A stretch of 64,000 bases of DNA from Saccopteryx bilineata. Taxonomy: Eukaryota > Chordata > Mammalia > Chiroptera > Emballonuridae. Shown piece by piece: positions 24,690 through 36,570 of the stretch (position 1 is its first letter; each line of letters begins with the position of its first letter). The notes beneath the pieces are model-generated. The model was not told the origin of the DNA and ran no database searches. It saw nothing but the letters and a program-made list of their open reading frames with translations. Made by a program: the position numbers and the translations under genes. Where the stretch lies: positions 56,251,809 through 56,315,808 of the forward strand of contig NC_089494.1 of NCBI RefSeq assembly GCF_036850765.1, read 5' to 3'.

Positions 24690-25857
24690 ATGAGAAGGCA
24701 GAGAAATGCAACAAAAATGGATCAAGAGAAATGCCCAGAAAAGGACCTGAATGAGTCAGATATAACCAAATTACCAGATACAGAGTTTAAAATAAGGATT
24801 GTTAGGATGCTCAAAGATATTAGAACAACAATAGATGGTCATTACGAACACCTAAATAAAGAGATAGCAAATATAAAAAAGAACATTGAAATAATAAAAA
24901 AACCATTAGTCAGGAATGACAAATACAATATCAGAACTGAAGAACACAATGGAAGGAATTAAAAGCAGGATGGATGAAGCTGAGAATCAAATCAGCGAGT
25001 TAGTGGACAAGATAAATGAAGGCACGGAATCAGAGCAGAAAAAAGAAAACAAACTCAAAAAGTCTGAGGAAACTCTAAGAGAGCTCTGTGACAACATGAA
25101 GAGAAATAACGTCTGCATCATAAGGGTTCCTGAAGAAGAAGAGAAAGAACAAGAGATAGAGACTTTGTTCAAACATAACGTAGCTGAAAACTTCCCTCAA
25201 TTAAGGTACAAAAACATTACACAAGTTCAGGAAGCACAGATAACTCCATTAAAGAGAAACCCGAAGAAATCTACAAAGAAATGACACAACAGAAATACAA
25301 AATATTGTAAGAAAATACTATGAAGAACTGTATGCCAAAAAACTAGACAACCTAGATGAAATGGACAAATTCCTTGAAACATATAATCTTCCAAATTTTA
25401 ATCTGAAAGAATCAGGAAACCTAAACAGACCAATTACATAAATGAGTTTGAAATAGTTATCAAAAAACTCCCCCCCAAAAAATTCCTGGGCCTGATGGCT
25501 TCACAAGTGAATTCTACCAAGACACATCATAATTAAAATACCAAAGCTAAGTGATAAAGAGAAAATATTAAAAGCTGCTAGAGAAAAAAGACTATCACCT
25601 ACAAAGGAGCCCCCATAAGGATGACTTCCGACTTCTCAACAGAAACATTTGAGGCCAGAAGGGAATGGCAAGAAATATTCAAAGTAATGCAAAACAAGAG
25701 CCTACAACCAAGACTACTTTATCCAGCAAGGCTATGGTTTAAAATGGAAGGAGAAAGAAAAAGCTTTCCAGACCAAAAAAAAAAAAAAAAAAAAAAACTC
25801 AAAGAATTCACTACAACCAAACCAATGCTACAAGAAATGCTAAGGGGTCTGTTGTAA
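24690..25857 (+). pseudogene. L1 ORF1 (RNA-binding chaperone), broken
   Basis: In active L1s ORF1p is a trimeric RNA-binding protein needed in the retrotransposition particle. Here 24690-24960 gives the N-terminal part; an overlapping second frame 24916-25284 gives coiled-coil-like heptads (KNTMEGIKSRMDEAENQIS) and the CIIRVPEEEEKEQE segment. An ORF2 block then intrudes (25282-25520), after which the C-terminal domain resumes (KEKILKAAREKR, ARREWQEIFKVMQNK, LQPRLLYPARL) to the stop after QEMLRGLL near 25857. A 22-base A run (from about 25776) breaks or pads the frame. Confidence 0.9.
25282..25520 (+). repeat. ORF2 segment duplicated inside L1 ORF1
   Basis: Aligns without gaps to 27114-27352 of the same element; by hand I count about 11 differences in 239 positions. 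It lies between the ORF1 halves 'aaatctacaaag' and 'acacatcataatt'. At the right junction ORF2 reads ttctaccaa where ORF1 would read tctacaaag, i.e. shared microhomology. Confidence 0.9.
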
Positions 25858-25914
25858 ACAGATCAAGGGAGAAAAAGAATATAGCGAAAGAGGAATACAG
25901 TTTTAAAGAATAAA

Positions 25915-28900
25915 ATGGCAATAAACAACTACATATCAATAATAACCATAAATGTAAATGAGTTAAATGATCCGATCAAAAGACATAGGGTAGCTGTGTG
26001 GATAAGAAAACAGGACCCCATACATATGCTGTCTACAAGAGACACACCTTAAAACAAAAGATTCACATAGACTGAAGATAAAAGGATGGAAAAAAATATT
26101 TCATGCAAATGGAAATGAAAAAAAAGCTGGGGTACCAATACTTATATCAGACAAAATGGACTTTAAAACAAAGGCTATAGTAAGAAATAAAGAAGGTTAC
26201 TACATAATGATAAAGGGAGCAATCCAACAGGAAGATATAACCGTTATAAATATCTACACACCTAATATAGGAGCACCTAAATATATAAAGTAGACTTTGA
26301 TGGATTTAAAGGGTGAGATGAACAGCAATACTATAATAGTAGGGGATTTCAATACCCCACTAACATCACCAGATAGATCCTCAAGAAAGAAAATTAGCAA
26401 AGAAACAGCAGACTTAAAGGACATACTAGATAAACTCGATTTAATAGATATCTTCAGAACCTTTCACCCTAAAGCAGCAGAATATACAATCTTTTCAAGT
26501 GCTTATGGTACATTCTCTAGGATAAACCACATGTTAGGGCACAAAAGCAGTCTCAACAAATCTAAGAAGATTGAAATCATATCGAGCACTTTCTCTGATC
26601 ACAATGGCATGAAACTAGAAATCAACCACAACAGAAAAACTAAAAAATACTCAAACACTTGGAAACTAAATAGCATGTTATTAAATAACAAATGGGTTAA
26701 CAATGAGATCAAAGAAGAAATAAAAAAAAATTCTAGAAATGAATGATAGTGAGCATACATCAACTCAAAATTTATGGGACACAGCAAAAGCAGTACTGGG
26801 AGGGAAGTTCATAGCATTACAGGAATACCTTAAGAAGCTAGAAAAAGCTCAAATAAACAACTTAACCCTGCATCTAAAAGAACTAGAAAAACAACAGCAA
26901 GTAAAGCCCAGAGCTAGTAGAAGGAAGGAAATAATAAAGATCAGAGCAGAAATAAATGACATAGAGGCTAAAGAAACAATACAGAGGATCAATGACACCA
27001 GGAGCTGGTTCTTTGAAAAAGTAAACAGGATCGATGAACCTTTAGCCCACTCACCAAGAAAAAAAGAGGACTCAAATAAATAAAATTAGAAATGAGAGTG
27101 AAAAAATAACAACTGATACAACAGAAATACAAAATATTGTAAGAAAATACTATGAAGAACTATATGCCAAAAAACTAGACAACCTAGATGAAATGGACAA
27201 ATTCCTTGATACATATAATCTTCCAAATTTTAATCTGGAAGAATCAGAAAACCTAAACCGATGAATTACGAAAATGAGTTTGAAACAGTTATCAAAAAAC
27301 TCCCCCCCAAAAAATTCCTGGGCCTGATGGCTTCACAAGTGAATTCTACCAAATACTCGAAGAAGAACTATCTCCTGTCCTCAAGCTATTTCAAAAAATT
27401 CAAGAGGAAGGAAGATTTCCAAGCTCTTTTTATGAGGTGAGTATAATTCTAATTCCAAAACCAGGCAAAGACAATACAAAGAAAGAAAATTATAGGCCAA
27501 TATCCCTGATGAATTTAGATGCTAAAGTCCTCAACAAAATATTAGCAAACTGGATTCAGCAATATATGAAAAAAATCATACACCATGAGCAAGTGGGATT
27601 TACTCTGGGGAGGCAAGGCTGGTACAATATTCGCAAATCAATCAATATGATTCATCACATAAACAAAAGGAAGGAGAAAAACCATGTGATAATTTCAATA
27701 GATGCAAAAAAGCATTTGATAAAATCCAGCACCCATTCATGATCAAAACTCTCAGCAAAGTGGGAATACAGGGAACATACCTCAACACGATAAAGACTAT
27801 CTATGACAAAGCCACAGCCAACATAATACTCAATAGGCAAAAATTAAAAGCAATCCCCTTAAGATCAGGAACAAGGCAGGGGTACCCCCTTTCACCACTC
27901 TTATTCAACATAGTTCTGGAATTCCTAGCCACAGCAATCAGACAAGAAAAAGAAATAAAAGGCATCCAAATTGGAAAAGAAGAAGTAAAACTATCATTAT
28001 TTGCAGAGGATATGATATTGTATATAAAAAACCCTAAAATATCAGTCAAAAAACTACTGGACCTGATAAATGAATTCAGCAAGGTGGCAGGATAATAAAA
28101 TTAATACTCAGAAATCAGAGGCATTTTTATACACTAACAATGAACTGTCAGAAAGAGAAATTAAGGAATCAATCCCCTTCACCATTGCAACCAAAAAAAT
28201 AAAGTACCTTGGAATAAATTTAATCAGGGAGATTAAAGACCTGTACTTGGAAAATTATAAAACATTGATAAAAGAAATCAGGGAGGATACAAACAAGTGG
28301 AATCATATACCATGCTCATGGTTAGGAAGAATAAATATCATTAAAATGTCTATGTTACCCAAAGCAATTTATAAATTCAATGCAATACCGATTAAAATAC
28401 CAATGACTTACTTCATAGATATAGAACACATTTTCCAAAAATTTATATGGAACCAAAAGAGAACGTGAATAGCCTCAGCAATCTTGAAAAGGAAGAATAA
28501 AGTGGGAGGTATCACACTTCCGGATATCTAGTTATACTACGAGGCCATTGTACTCAAAACACCCTAGTACTGGCATAAGAACAGGCATATAGAAAAATGG
28601 AACAGAACTGAGAACCCAGAAATAAACCCACATTTATGGACAACTGATATTTGACAAAGGAGGTAAGAGCATACAGACTCTTCAACAAATGGTGTTGTGA
28701 AAATTGGGCAGCTACCTGCAAAAAAAAAATGAAACTAGACAACCAACTTACACCATTCCCAAAAATAAACTCAAAATGGATAAAAGACTTAAATGTAAGC
28801 CATGAAACCATTAGCATCTTAGAAGAAAACATAGGCAGTAAGCTCTCTGACATCTCTCGCAGCAATATATTTGCCGATTTGTCTCCACAGGCAAGTGAAA

Positions 28901-29716
28901 TAAAAGACAGGATAAACAAATGGGACTATATCAAACTAAAAAGCTTTTGCATAGCCTAAAAAATAAGAACAGAATAAAAAGACAAACTACACAATGGGAG
29001 AACATATTCAACAATACGTCTGATAAGGGGTTAATAACCAAAATTTATAAAGAACTTGTAAAACTCAATACCAGGAAGATAAACAATCCAATCAAAAATG
29101 GCCGAAAGAAATGAATAGACACTTCTCCAAAGAAGACATACAGATGGAAAATAAACATACGAAAAAATGCTCAACATCACTGATCATTAGAGAAATGCAA
29201 ATTAAAACCACAATGAGATATCACCTCACACCAGTCAGAATGGCGCTCATCAATAAAACAACATAGAATAAGTGCTGGCTAGGATGTGGAGAAAAGGGAA
29301 CCCTCCTGCACTGCTGGTGGGAATGCAGACTCGTGCAGCCTCTGTGGAAAACAGTATGGAAATTCCTCAAAAAATTAAAAATCGATGTGCCTTTTGACCC
29401 AGCTATTCCACTTTAGGAATATACCCCAAGAACACCATAGCACTGTTTGAAAAGAAGAAATGCACCTCATGTTTATGGCAGCATTGTTCACAGTAGCGAA
29501 GATCTGGAAACAGCCCAAGTGTCTGTCAGTGGATGACTGGATTAAAAAGCTTTGGTACATATATACTATGGAATACTACTCAGCCATAAGAAATGATGAC
29601 ATCGGATCATTTACAATAACATGAATGGACCTTGATAACATTATACTGAGCGAAATAAGTAAATTAGAAAAAACTAAGAACTATATGATTCTATACATAG
29701 GTGGGACAAAAAAATG
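25915..29716 (+). pseudogene. L1 ORF2 (endonuclease-reverse transcriptase), broken
   Basis: Length about 3.8 kb, the normal size for ORF2. Endonuclease part: VGDFNTPL and SDHNGMKLEI are visible (frame 26297-26746), but the usual Asp in the R-I-D-H motif is Asn (RINHMLGHK). RT part: [24 protein letters not shown] (27437-27742) and [16 protein letters not shown] (27739-28095). The catalytic FADD box reads FAED (Glu codon at 28006-28008). C-terminal Cys-rich segment is near 29270-29340. Many stops and shifts separate these parts. Confidence 0.92.
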
Positions 29717-30304
29717 AGACTCAGAGACATGGACAAGAGTGTGGAGGTTATGGGGTGGGGGGGATGAGTGGGAGGGGTTTTGGGGGAAGGGAGAGGTACA
29801 TAGAAAACCAGTTAGAAGGTGATGGAAGACAATTGAACTTTGGGTGATGGGAATGCAGCATAATCAAATGTCAATATAACCTAGATATGTTTTCTCTGAA
29901 CATATGTACCCTGATTTATCAATGTCACCCTGTTAAAATTAATTTTAAAAAAGTAAAAAGTAAATTGCTTAACAATAAAAAAATAATAATAAATAACATT
30001 TTATTTATAATTCAGTTACATAAATTGCTTAAATTTAATTTATATATGGTTGAATAGATTTTGAAAAAGAAAACTGCCTTTGGGGAGAGCTAAAAGGAAT
30101 AGGTTTATTTAGAAATTTTTGTAAAATAGTTTCATAAATTGGTATTTTACGTGGCAAATAGGTTTAAATAACAAAATGAGCAATTTTCTCACAATTCTCT
30201 GAGAGTTATGATTTAGCCTGTGGTGTAATACATAACTTTGCAATAGGGTGTACATAAGGAGTTCTTTATGTCATACTATATATATAGAATCAATATCTAT
30301 CTTT

Positions 30305-30681
30305 TTAAAAAATATATTTTTCAAATTTTATTTGAGAGAGAGAGTGAGGAAGGGAGATAGAGGAAAGAGATGAGAAGCATCAACTCATAGTTGCTTCACT
30401 TTAGTTGTTCATTGATTGCTTCTCATATGTCCCTTGACCTGGGGGCACTAGCTAAGCCAGTGACCTAGCAGCTTTAAGCCTATGACCTTTGGGCTTTAAG
30501 CCAGCAACCTTTGGGCTCAAGCCAGTGAACTTGGGGTCATATTGATGATCCTATGCTCAAGCCAGTGACCCTTCACACACACTCGCAAGCCCATGCTCAA
30601 GCTGGCAACCTCAGGGTTTCAAACATGAGACCTCAGTGTCCCAGGTCAGTGCTCTGTCCACTGTGCCACCACTGGTCAGGC
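30305..30681 (-). mobile_element. SINE with repeated 'GGGCTCAAGCCAGTGACC' body, 15-bp TSD
   Basis: Tail at left (aaaaaatatatttttc … gagagagagtgagg), head at right (ctgtgccaccactggtcagg). Body has six or more near-repeats. TSD tcaatatctatcttt at 30290-30304 and 30682-30696, perfect. Confidence 0.92.
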
Positions 30682-30696
30682 TCAATATCTATCTTT

Positions 30697-31270
30697 ATGG
30701 TCACACCCTGTACTATAACTCATTTTCTGAATTTTAAGCATTCAACTGGTGAACACTTAAAATAAGGACAAGTTTCTACTTGCTTCTTCCTTTCCAAAGA
30801 GCTCCACGTCTATTTGGATCAGCCGATCTAATCAAAGCCAATATTTTCCAACCTCCTGCATTTCCCCCATAGGCAGAAATCCCTCACAAGCCATGACCCT
30901 TTGTTTATCTGAGTTTTCCAACCCTCATGACACACAACTGTCTACCTCAGCCTAATCTTTCTCATGGGTACATATTTTCTTAGTTTTTGCCCAGTTATTC
31001 CCTGATTCTTATACTTCTCTTTTGTCTCTGAGAGTGTTATTTTCTTTATTCTGCTTAAGAACCAAAAATGTTGTGATAATGATGCTGCAAGTATGAAAAT
31101 GCTGGTAATACTGGTGTTACTAAAATGAAGAAATTACATATGTTATGGTAGAACTGAACAAGATAAAAGGCCAACTTTGGCTTTATTGCCAAAGGGTCTT
31201 GATGAGGCATTTCAGTCTTATCAAAGGTTAAATTGATATTTATGGACTAATCTGGAAACCTAAATATTTC
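30697..31270. other. Non-coding, no repeat recognised
   Basis: Unique-looking sequence between the SINE and the mariner. Confidence 0.45.
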
Positions 31271-32523
31271 ATTGGCAAGAAAGTAATTTTGGCTTTGTAG
31301 TGTGAAATAAAACTCATTTTTTATACGAAGAATAAACTTTAATCAATTATATATTTTCCATTTTGTTCAATGACCTTTTGCCATCTTTCTTGCAACTTCA
31401 TGATTCCATGCTCATAGAAATTTTGGTCCTTAACCAAGTGCGATTTAAGGCCATCATTTGTGAAAGTTTTACCATTCAAAGAGTTTTGTAAACTTCGAAA
31501 TAAATGGTAATCAGATGGTGCCAGGTCAGGGCTGTATTGGGGATGCGACATCACTTCCCAGCCAAGCTCCAATAATTTCCCACGAGTTACTAAATATGTG
31601 TGAGGCTTTGTATTATCATAGTGGAACACAATTCCTTGGCAATTTGCCAATTCTGGCTGTTTTTCTTTGATTGCTTCATCCAGTTTTGTTAGTTGTTGAC
31701 AGTAAACATCTGAATTGATCATCTGGTTTCTTGAAAGCAGCTCAAAATACACAATACCTTTGTAGTCCTACCAAATTGACAGCATGACCTTTTTTTGATG
31801 CAATTCAGCTTTAGATGTGGTTTGTGCTGGTTCATTACGCTTGGACCATGATTGTTTTAGAATGATGTTACTGTAGGTAACCCATTTTTCATCACCAGTG
31901 ATGATTCTTTTCAAAAAAGGGTTGGTTTCATTGCGCTTGAGATGCATATCACAAATATTGATTTGTTGTGTTAGGTGAATTTCTTTTAATTCATGCGGAA
32001 CCCAAATATCGAGCTTTTTAGCGAGTCCAAGACATTTTAAGTGATTTTCAATTGTGTGCGATACATTTAACCTCTCTGCAATCTCTCAAACAGTTATATG
32101 AAGATTCTCTTCAATTATGGCTTTGATTTGGTCATCGTCAACTCCTGTAGATTGACCAGAATGTTGGTCATCTTTGAGTGAAAAATCTCCAGAACAGAAT
32201 TTTTAAACCAATTCTGACATATGCGTTCTGTTATGCAATGAACACCATGAACTTCACATATTTTTTGTGAGCCTCAGCAGCTTTCTTTCCTTTATGCAAA
32301 TAACAAAGTAAAGTATGCCGAAAATGTTCGTTTCTGTACTCCATGTTAAAATTGACCCTAAACTAATAGCTGCAAACAAAATTATGCACAATTTGCTTCT
32401 AAAGTAACCTGAATGTAACTGATATCAAATGTTAAAAGGAAAAAACCATAACACCGACAGAAGTCCTTCAAAACAATTACAATGCTATGTGTGACAGCCG
32501 AAAATACTTTGTTGCCAACCTAA
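31271..32523 (-). mobile_element. Mariner (DD34D) DNA transposon, near full length, inactive
   Basis: About 1.25 kb with imperfect inverted ends: the right end reversed reads TTAGGTTGGCAACAAAGTA and the left end reads attggcaagaaagtaattt. This is the mariner TIR style and element size. A decayed transposase reads on the minus strand. Confidence 0.9.
31339..32344 (-). pseudogene. Mariner transposase, two stops and one frameshift
   Basis: About 335 codons from ATG (32344) to stop, the normal mariner size. N-terminal HTH region begins MEYRNEHFRHTLLCYLHKGK; a frameshift lies near 32185-32205; in-frame stops lie near 32095 (likely from an Arg codon in the segment V-x-EIAERL) and at 31770 (likely from Trp, SIW-x-DYKG). 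Catalytic residues are visible: ITGDEKWV (Asp1), VFHYDNTKPH (Asp2), SPDLAPSDYHLF (Asp3), with 34 residues between Asp2 and Asp3. The last 137 codons (31339-31752) are open. Family resembles the mariner lineage that includes the SETMAR transposase domain. Confidence 0.92.
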
Positions 32524-33334
32524 TACAATTAGTTTCACTACATCTATAAGAAAATAGGTTCAAATTCCCATTGACTGACTTGTAAAGGGGTTTTAGGAAC
32601 ACAATCAAATACAAGTTGCAGACATACTGTGTTTCATTCTTTGTTACTCACCTTCTCCCCAGGTTAGAACATGTGTCCATTTGCAGGTGTGCATTATTTA
32701 TTGTGTTTATTGTTTATGTGTTTATTGTTTACACCTTTGTGTCTACACATACAATTTTTCAGTTCTGGAATCATAACATCATTTGATTCTTACTATCTTT
32801 AATAGATATTTAAATGCCTGTTGTGCAAACGGTACTGTTTTAGCCCTAAAGGATATTCAGAAATGAGGTTACAGCCCTCACAAAGTTCACACTCTATTGG
32901 AGAGCAGACTTAAGCCAAATAATTGCACAAATACATTTAAAATGCCCTGGTAATAGATGCTACGAAGGGAAGTCACACAACACTATTCAAGCATGTAACA
33001 AGAGGGCTGCCTTTTCTCCAGGCTCTGATCGGCTCCCTGGAGAGGGTGGTGCTCCAGCTAAGAGCTCAGGGGTGGGTAAGAGTTAGAGAGAAAAGGACTT
33101 GAGAGGTGATGGGTGGAGTGGCAAGGATGGAGTAGAAAGTGCTCCAGGTGGAATGAACACATATTCAGAGGCTGTATTTGCTCAGTTAGGTACTCTTGAT
33201 GACTTTTTCCAAGAGCGACCACTGTGTAACTGGGAGATTTTTAGCTTAAACTATATCATGAAAATTAATTCTAATCATACTAGAAAATAAGAAGGCACAT
33301 ATTTCACAAGGAGTTTTACCCCTTTTTTTCTCAG
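32524..33334. other. Intron-side sequence upstream of the exon
   Basis: Short tandem 'ttattgtttatgtg' units at 32690-32735. 32790-32960 resembles an ancient L2/MIR-type repeat ('cctgttgtgcaaacggtactgttttagc … cacaaagttcacactctattggagagcagac'). The last 40 bases hold the polypyrimidine tract and acceptor of the ZNF385-family exon. Confidence 0.5.
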
Positions 33335-33658
33335 GTATGAAGTACTACTTAAGTCCTGACAACTACCCCGAAGATGGAATTATGAATATGGCAACTTTTC
33401 TACGGGGCTTTGAAGACAAGAGAATAAAAAACGACCATCCTGAGGACCAGTTTAGTGAAGAGAAAAAGAAAATTCTATTCTCCTTCTGTGAGGTGTGCAA
33501 CATCCAGCTAAACTCTGCAGCCCAGGCCCAGGTCCATTATAACGGCAAATCTCACCGCAAACGAGTCAAGCAGCTGAGTGATGCCCCGCCTCAAACCCCG
33601 GCTCCGGCTCCGGGCTCAGGGCCACTGCTGGCTAGCCCTGGCACCAACTCCAGCACAG
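33335..33658 (+). CDS. ZNF385B: Internal coding exon of a ZNF385-family zinc finger protein (ZNF385B most likely)
   Basis: One 324-nt exon. A pyrimidine tract ending in ctcag sits just before 33335 and a consensus donor (cacag|gtaggc) follows 33658; the exon ends one base into a codon. Reading from the ATG at 33337 (the frame could also enter two bases earlier by splicing), the peptide has an acidic/basic N-terminal segment, then a lysine patch and a U1/JAZ-type C2H2 finger at residues 51-73: Cys51, Cys54, His67, His73 (C-x2-C-x12-H-x5-H) with core CEVCNIQLNSAAQAQVH. A basic linker (SHRKRVKQL) and a Pro/Ala-rich tail follow. ZNF385 proteins carry several such fingers and bind double-stranded RNA/DNA in the nucleus; this would be finger 1. 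The finger and the MNMA-FLRGFE lead-in fit ZNF385B as I remember it, but several substitutions leave ZNF385D possible. No other exon was found, so both flanking introns exceed 30 kb here. An in-frame Met (residue 16, MNMATFLRG) may be the real start in some transcripts. Confidence 0.85.
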
Positions 33659-35100
33659 GTAGGCAGGAGGGCCTCCCGCTCCATTTGCTGCTGGGAGAAA
33701 AGCTTCTGTTCTTGTTTAGAGCAAGACTTATCTTTCACCTCAAAGCTACCATCGTAATAATATGTATTCTTTTCCCTATAGATAAAAATCCAAGAGCTCT
33801 TTATTACTTCTCAGTATATATATTGTATTGGACACAAATGCATTTATACACCCAAAGTTTGTTTATTGGACCATTGGCTTGGTTCTGTAACCCCGGAGTG
33901 TGTTAACATTTCTTAAAGTATTTTGAAATGTGTTTAAAATGGACCAGTGATATCAATTTTTTTTCTCTCTCTCTGTAAAATTAGGCTTTATTGGATTTCC
34001 TTTGTCTGCTTTCTATTGGGTAGCATACTACCTGATAGTATATTAAAAGCTGCAGCTCTATTTATAACACCCCGTGATGCAGGAAAGGACCATTAGTCTT
34101 GTGTGTTAGACTTGTGATATTCTTTTAGAGAGTTGCCAGCCACAGCCGCTTTCATGCAGGCGAAGTCCTAACAATAGGAACAGGCATTGCCCAAACCAGC
34201 AAGGCTTGCCTCTGAGATCCAGCCCCACCCCAAGCACTTTCCCTGGCCTCCTGCCTGCCTCTCACTCTTTCCCGTGGGCTGGGCACAGGCACAGGCTTAG
34301 GGCTTTTCACATTCCTGCTTCTGCCCTGAGTTCTGAACAGGCTTTAAAAACCTCTTATCCTCGGGCAGCGCTTCCTCCTCCTCCACACTGCTGGCCATTG
34401 GGTATCTTCTCTGTGACATAACTAAAGGAAAGTGTGCAGCTTACTGTTGTCCATGGTGAAGATGTTTACAAAAAGTGAACCTCCTACCCAGTTTCACTGG
34501 GGAGGCTAAGATAAGCCTCCTTCTAAATGTCAGGGGAGAGCTTCGAATTCCACTCGAGCAAGTGTTTGCTCTGGTGAGAAGGCTTCAGCCTCACGGAGGA
34601 TGCGGAGCAGCCATTTGTTGGAATTTCACTCAGTGATGCTACGTAGTTTTTGGTTTTGTGAAGTTATGACATGATTCTCACTAAGCTCCAGTGTAAATTG
34701 TATGTATGTAGATAAATAATTGTTTTAGATTTCAGGTTAACCTAACTACTTTTACCAATGTAATTTTATTAGAAATTATTTCCCCATTTGATGCCTATCA
34801 TGCTGTGGAAGAAAGGATACAAGATATATATATATACACTTAGTAAAATAGTGGAAAATTACTTTTTTCATTTTGTGTTTCTATATTATTATAATTATAA
34901 TTGTTGTAAGTATAAATATTTACAGATACATTAATGCATCTAATTTATCTATTAAATACTAATTCACATGTTAGAAATATAGTTGATATGTTAACATTGA
35001 TTACTGTCTTATATCTCAATCAGAGAGCAAATAGTCCTGAATAATGGTTTGAATTATATCTGTTAGATTCCAATTATCTATGCCTAAAGTGAGCTTCTGA
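33659..35100. other. Intron downstream of the exon, mostly unique
   Basis: Begins with the donor gtaggc. Open reading continues past the donor to 33906 but loses the family's composition there, consistent with intron. (TA)n at about 34826-34838. No repeat recognised. Confidence 0.55.
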
Positions 35101-35102
35101 TA

Positions 35103-35305
35103 AGTAGTAATATTAGTAGCTAACATTAGTTGAGCATTTTCTAAGGGTCATATTCTGGTCCTAAGAACTTTATAGTAATTCTCTCATTTAATCCTCTCAT
35201 CAACCCTGAAGTAGGTACTGTGATTATCCATTATTCACAGACTAAGAATGGAGGCACAGAGAGATAAAGTCATGTGTCCAGGTTCAGTGGCATGGATATG
35301 GCAGC
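35103..35305 (+). repeat. MIR SINE (ancient)
   Basis: Good colinear match to MIR: 'agctaacattagttgagcattttctaa', 'tctcatttaatcctctcatcaaccctgaagtaggtac', 'actaagaatggaggcacagagagataaagtcatgtgtcc'. Confidence 0.9.
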
Positions 35306-35442
35306 TGTAGACGTCCAGCCACATTTAATTAATAGCATAGCCATTATTCTTCACTATTTTGCTGCTGTTTTCTGCCATGCAATAACACTCAGGGTAAATT
35401 CAGGTCTGTGTGCTGTCATCTATTTGTGGTCATGAATTGTTG

Positions 35443-35871
35443 CTTTTTTTTTTTTTTTTTGCATTTTTCTGAAGCTGGAAACAGGGAGAGACAGTCAGAC
35501 AGACTCCCGCATGCGCCCGACCGGGATCCACCCGGCACGCCCACCAGGGGGCGACGCTCTGCCCACCAGGGGGCGATGCTCTGCCCATCCTGGGCGTCGC
35601 CATGTTGCGACCCTCCTGGGCGTCGCCATGTTGCGACCAGAGCCACTCTAGTGCCTGGGGCAGAGGCCACAGAGCCATCCCCAGCGCCCGGGCCATCTTT
35701 GCTCCAATGGAGCCTTGGCTGCGGGAGGGGAAGAGAGAGACAGAGAGGAAGGCGCGGCGGAGGGGTGGAGAAGCAAATGGGCGCTTCTCCTATGTGCCCT
35801 GGCCGGGAATCGAACCCGGGTCCTCCGCACGCTAGGCCGACACTCTACCGCTGAGCCAACCGGCCAGGGCC
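35443..35871 (-). mobile_element. Long Ves-type SINE with internal 26-bp duplication
   Basis: T-run then 'gcatttttctgaagctgg' at the tail end; head at 35797-35871. Two intact CTCF-like cores (35541-35553, 35563-35575). The segment 'cctgggcgtcgccatgttgcgaccct' occurs twice in tandem (from 35589 and 35615), making this copy longer than its sisters. TSD not obvious. Confidence 0.92.
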
Positions 35872-36570
35872 ACTTCTCACTTTTATATATTGAGAGGGAC
35901 TCTTTGATTTAGAAGATTCAGTTCTCTATATACAAACTTCCTTGCCGTAACCAAATTAAGATTTGATGAGACAGACCCTGGAGTGTAAAGTGGAGGGTGG
36001 GGGGCAGTTGACTCTCACACTGCTTTTCTGTCTGCCGGCACTTCTGCCCAGGTGGTGGGCAACCATGGAAGACAGGTGGGTGGAGGTGTCCTTGCCTTAC
36101 AGCCTTGGCAAGGTTGCAGTGCTCTTCTGGGTAAATGATTCCTCTTCTGGTTGTCTCTGTGGGTCACAGGTGCTCCTATCAAACCATGTGTTCCCTGAGG
36201 GATTGGGAGTCCCTGAGATTTAGCTGAATCTCCCAGCTCACGCCCAGTTGGTAACAAAGGGCTTCATTTCTCAACTTCTTGTACTTCCTTTTCCCACATC
36301 GTGGCAGTCCTGGCAAGACTGTGTCTTCTCTTCGCACCCATGTACCAACTACTGGCGACTAAAGGCACATACAGAATCAATCTGACAATGAACATTCCTC
36401 TTGAAAACTCAGAGCTGCTGAGGTGGAGTGGGTGTGGGAGCTCTTCCCCTTGTCTCTTCTCTGCTCAGGGAGCACAGGGAAGACTGCAAATCCACAAACA
36501 AAGCAGGCTCCCCCCTCATTAGGGAACAAAACGCCAGTCTCTGTTTTATGCCAATCGTTTGGCTATGGGG
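35872..36570. other. Unique-looking sequence, GC-richer than average
   Basis: No repeat or gene recognised; open frames of 70-86 codons show no motif. Confidence 0.45.

Larger units (their letters stand above)
24589..29990 (+). mobile_element. Near full-length dead L1 with perfect 13-bp TSD
   Basis: Flanked by aaataacatttta at 24576-24588 and 29991-30003. Starts in the last part of the 5' UTR, then ORF1, a short spacer, ORF2, a G-rich 3' UTR (29750-29790) and A-rich tail. Both frames contain stops and frameshifts, so it cannot move. Unusually, a 239-bp block of ORF2 sits inside ORF1 (25282-25520). Confidence 0.95.

Noticed and set aside
33659..33906. Continuation of the zinc-finger frame past 33658
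   Set aside because: A consensus donor (cacag|gtaggc) precedes it and the peptide loses family character, so it is intron.
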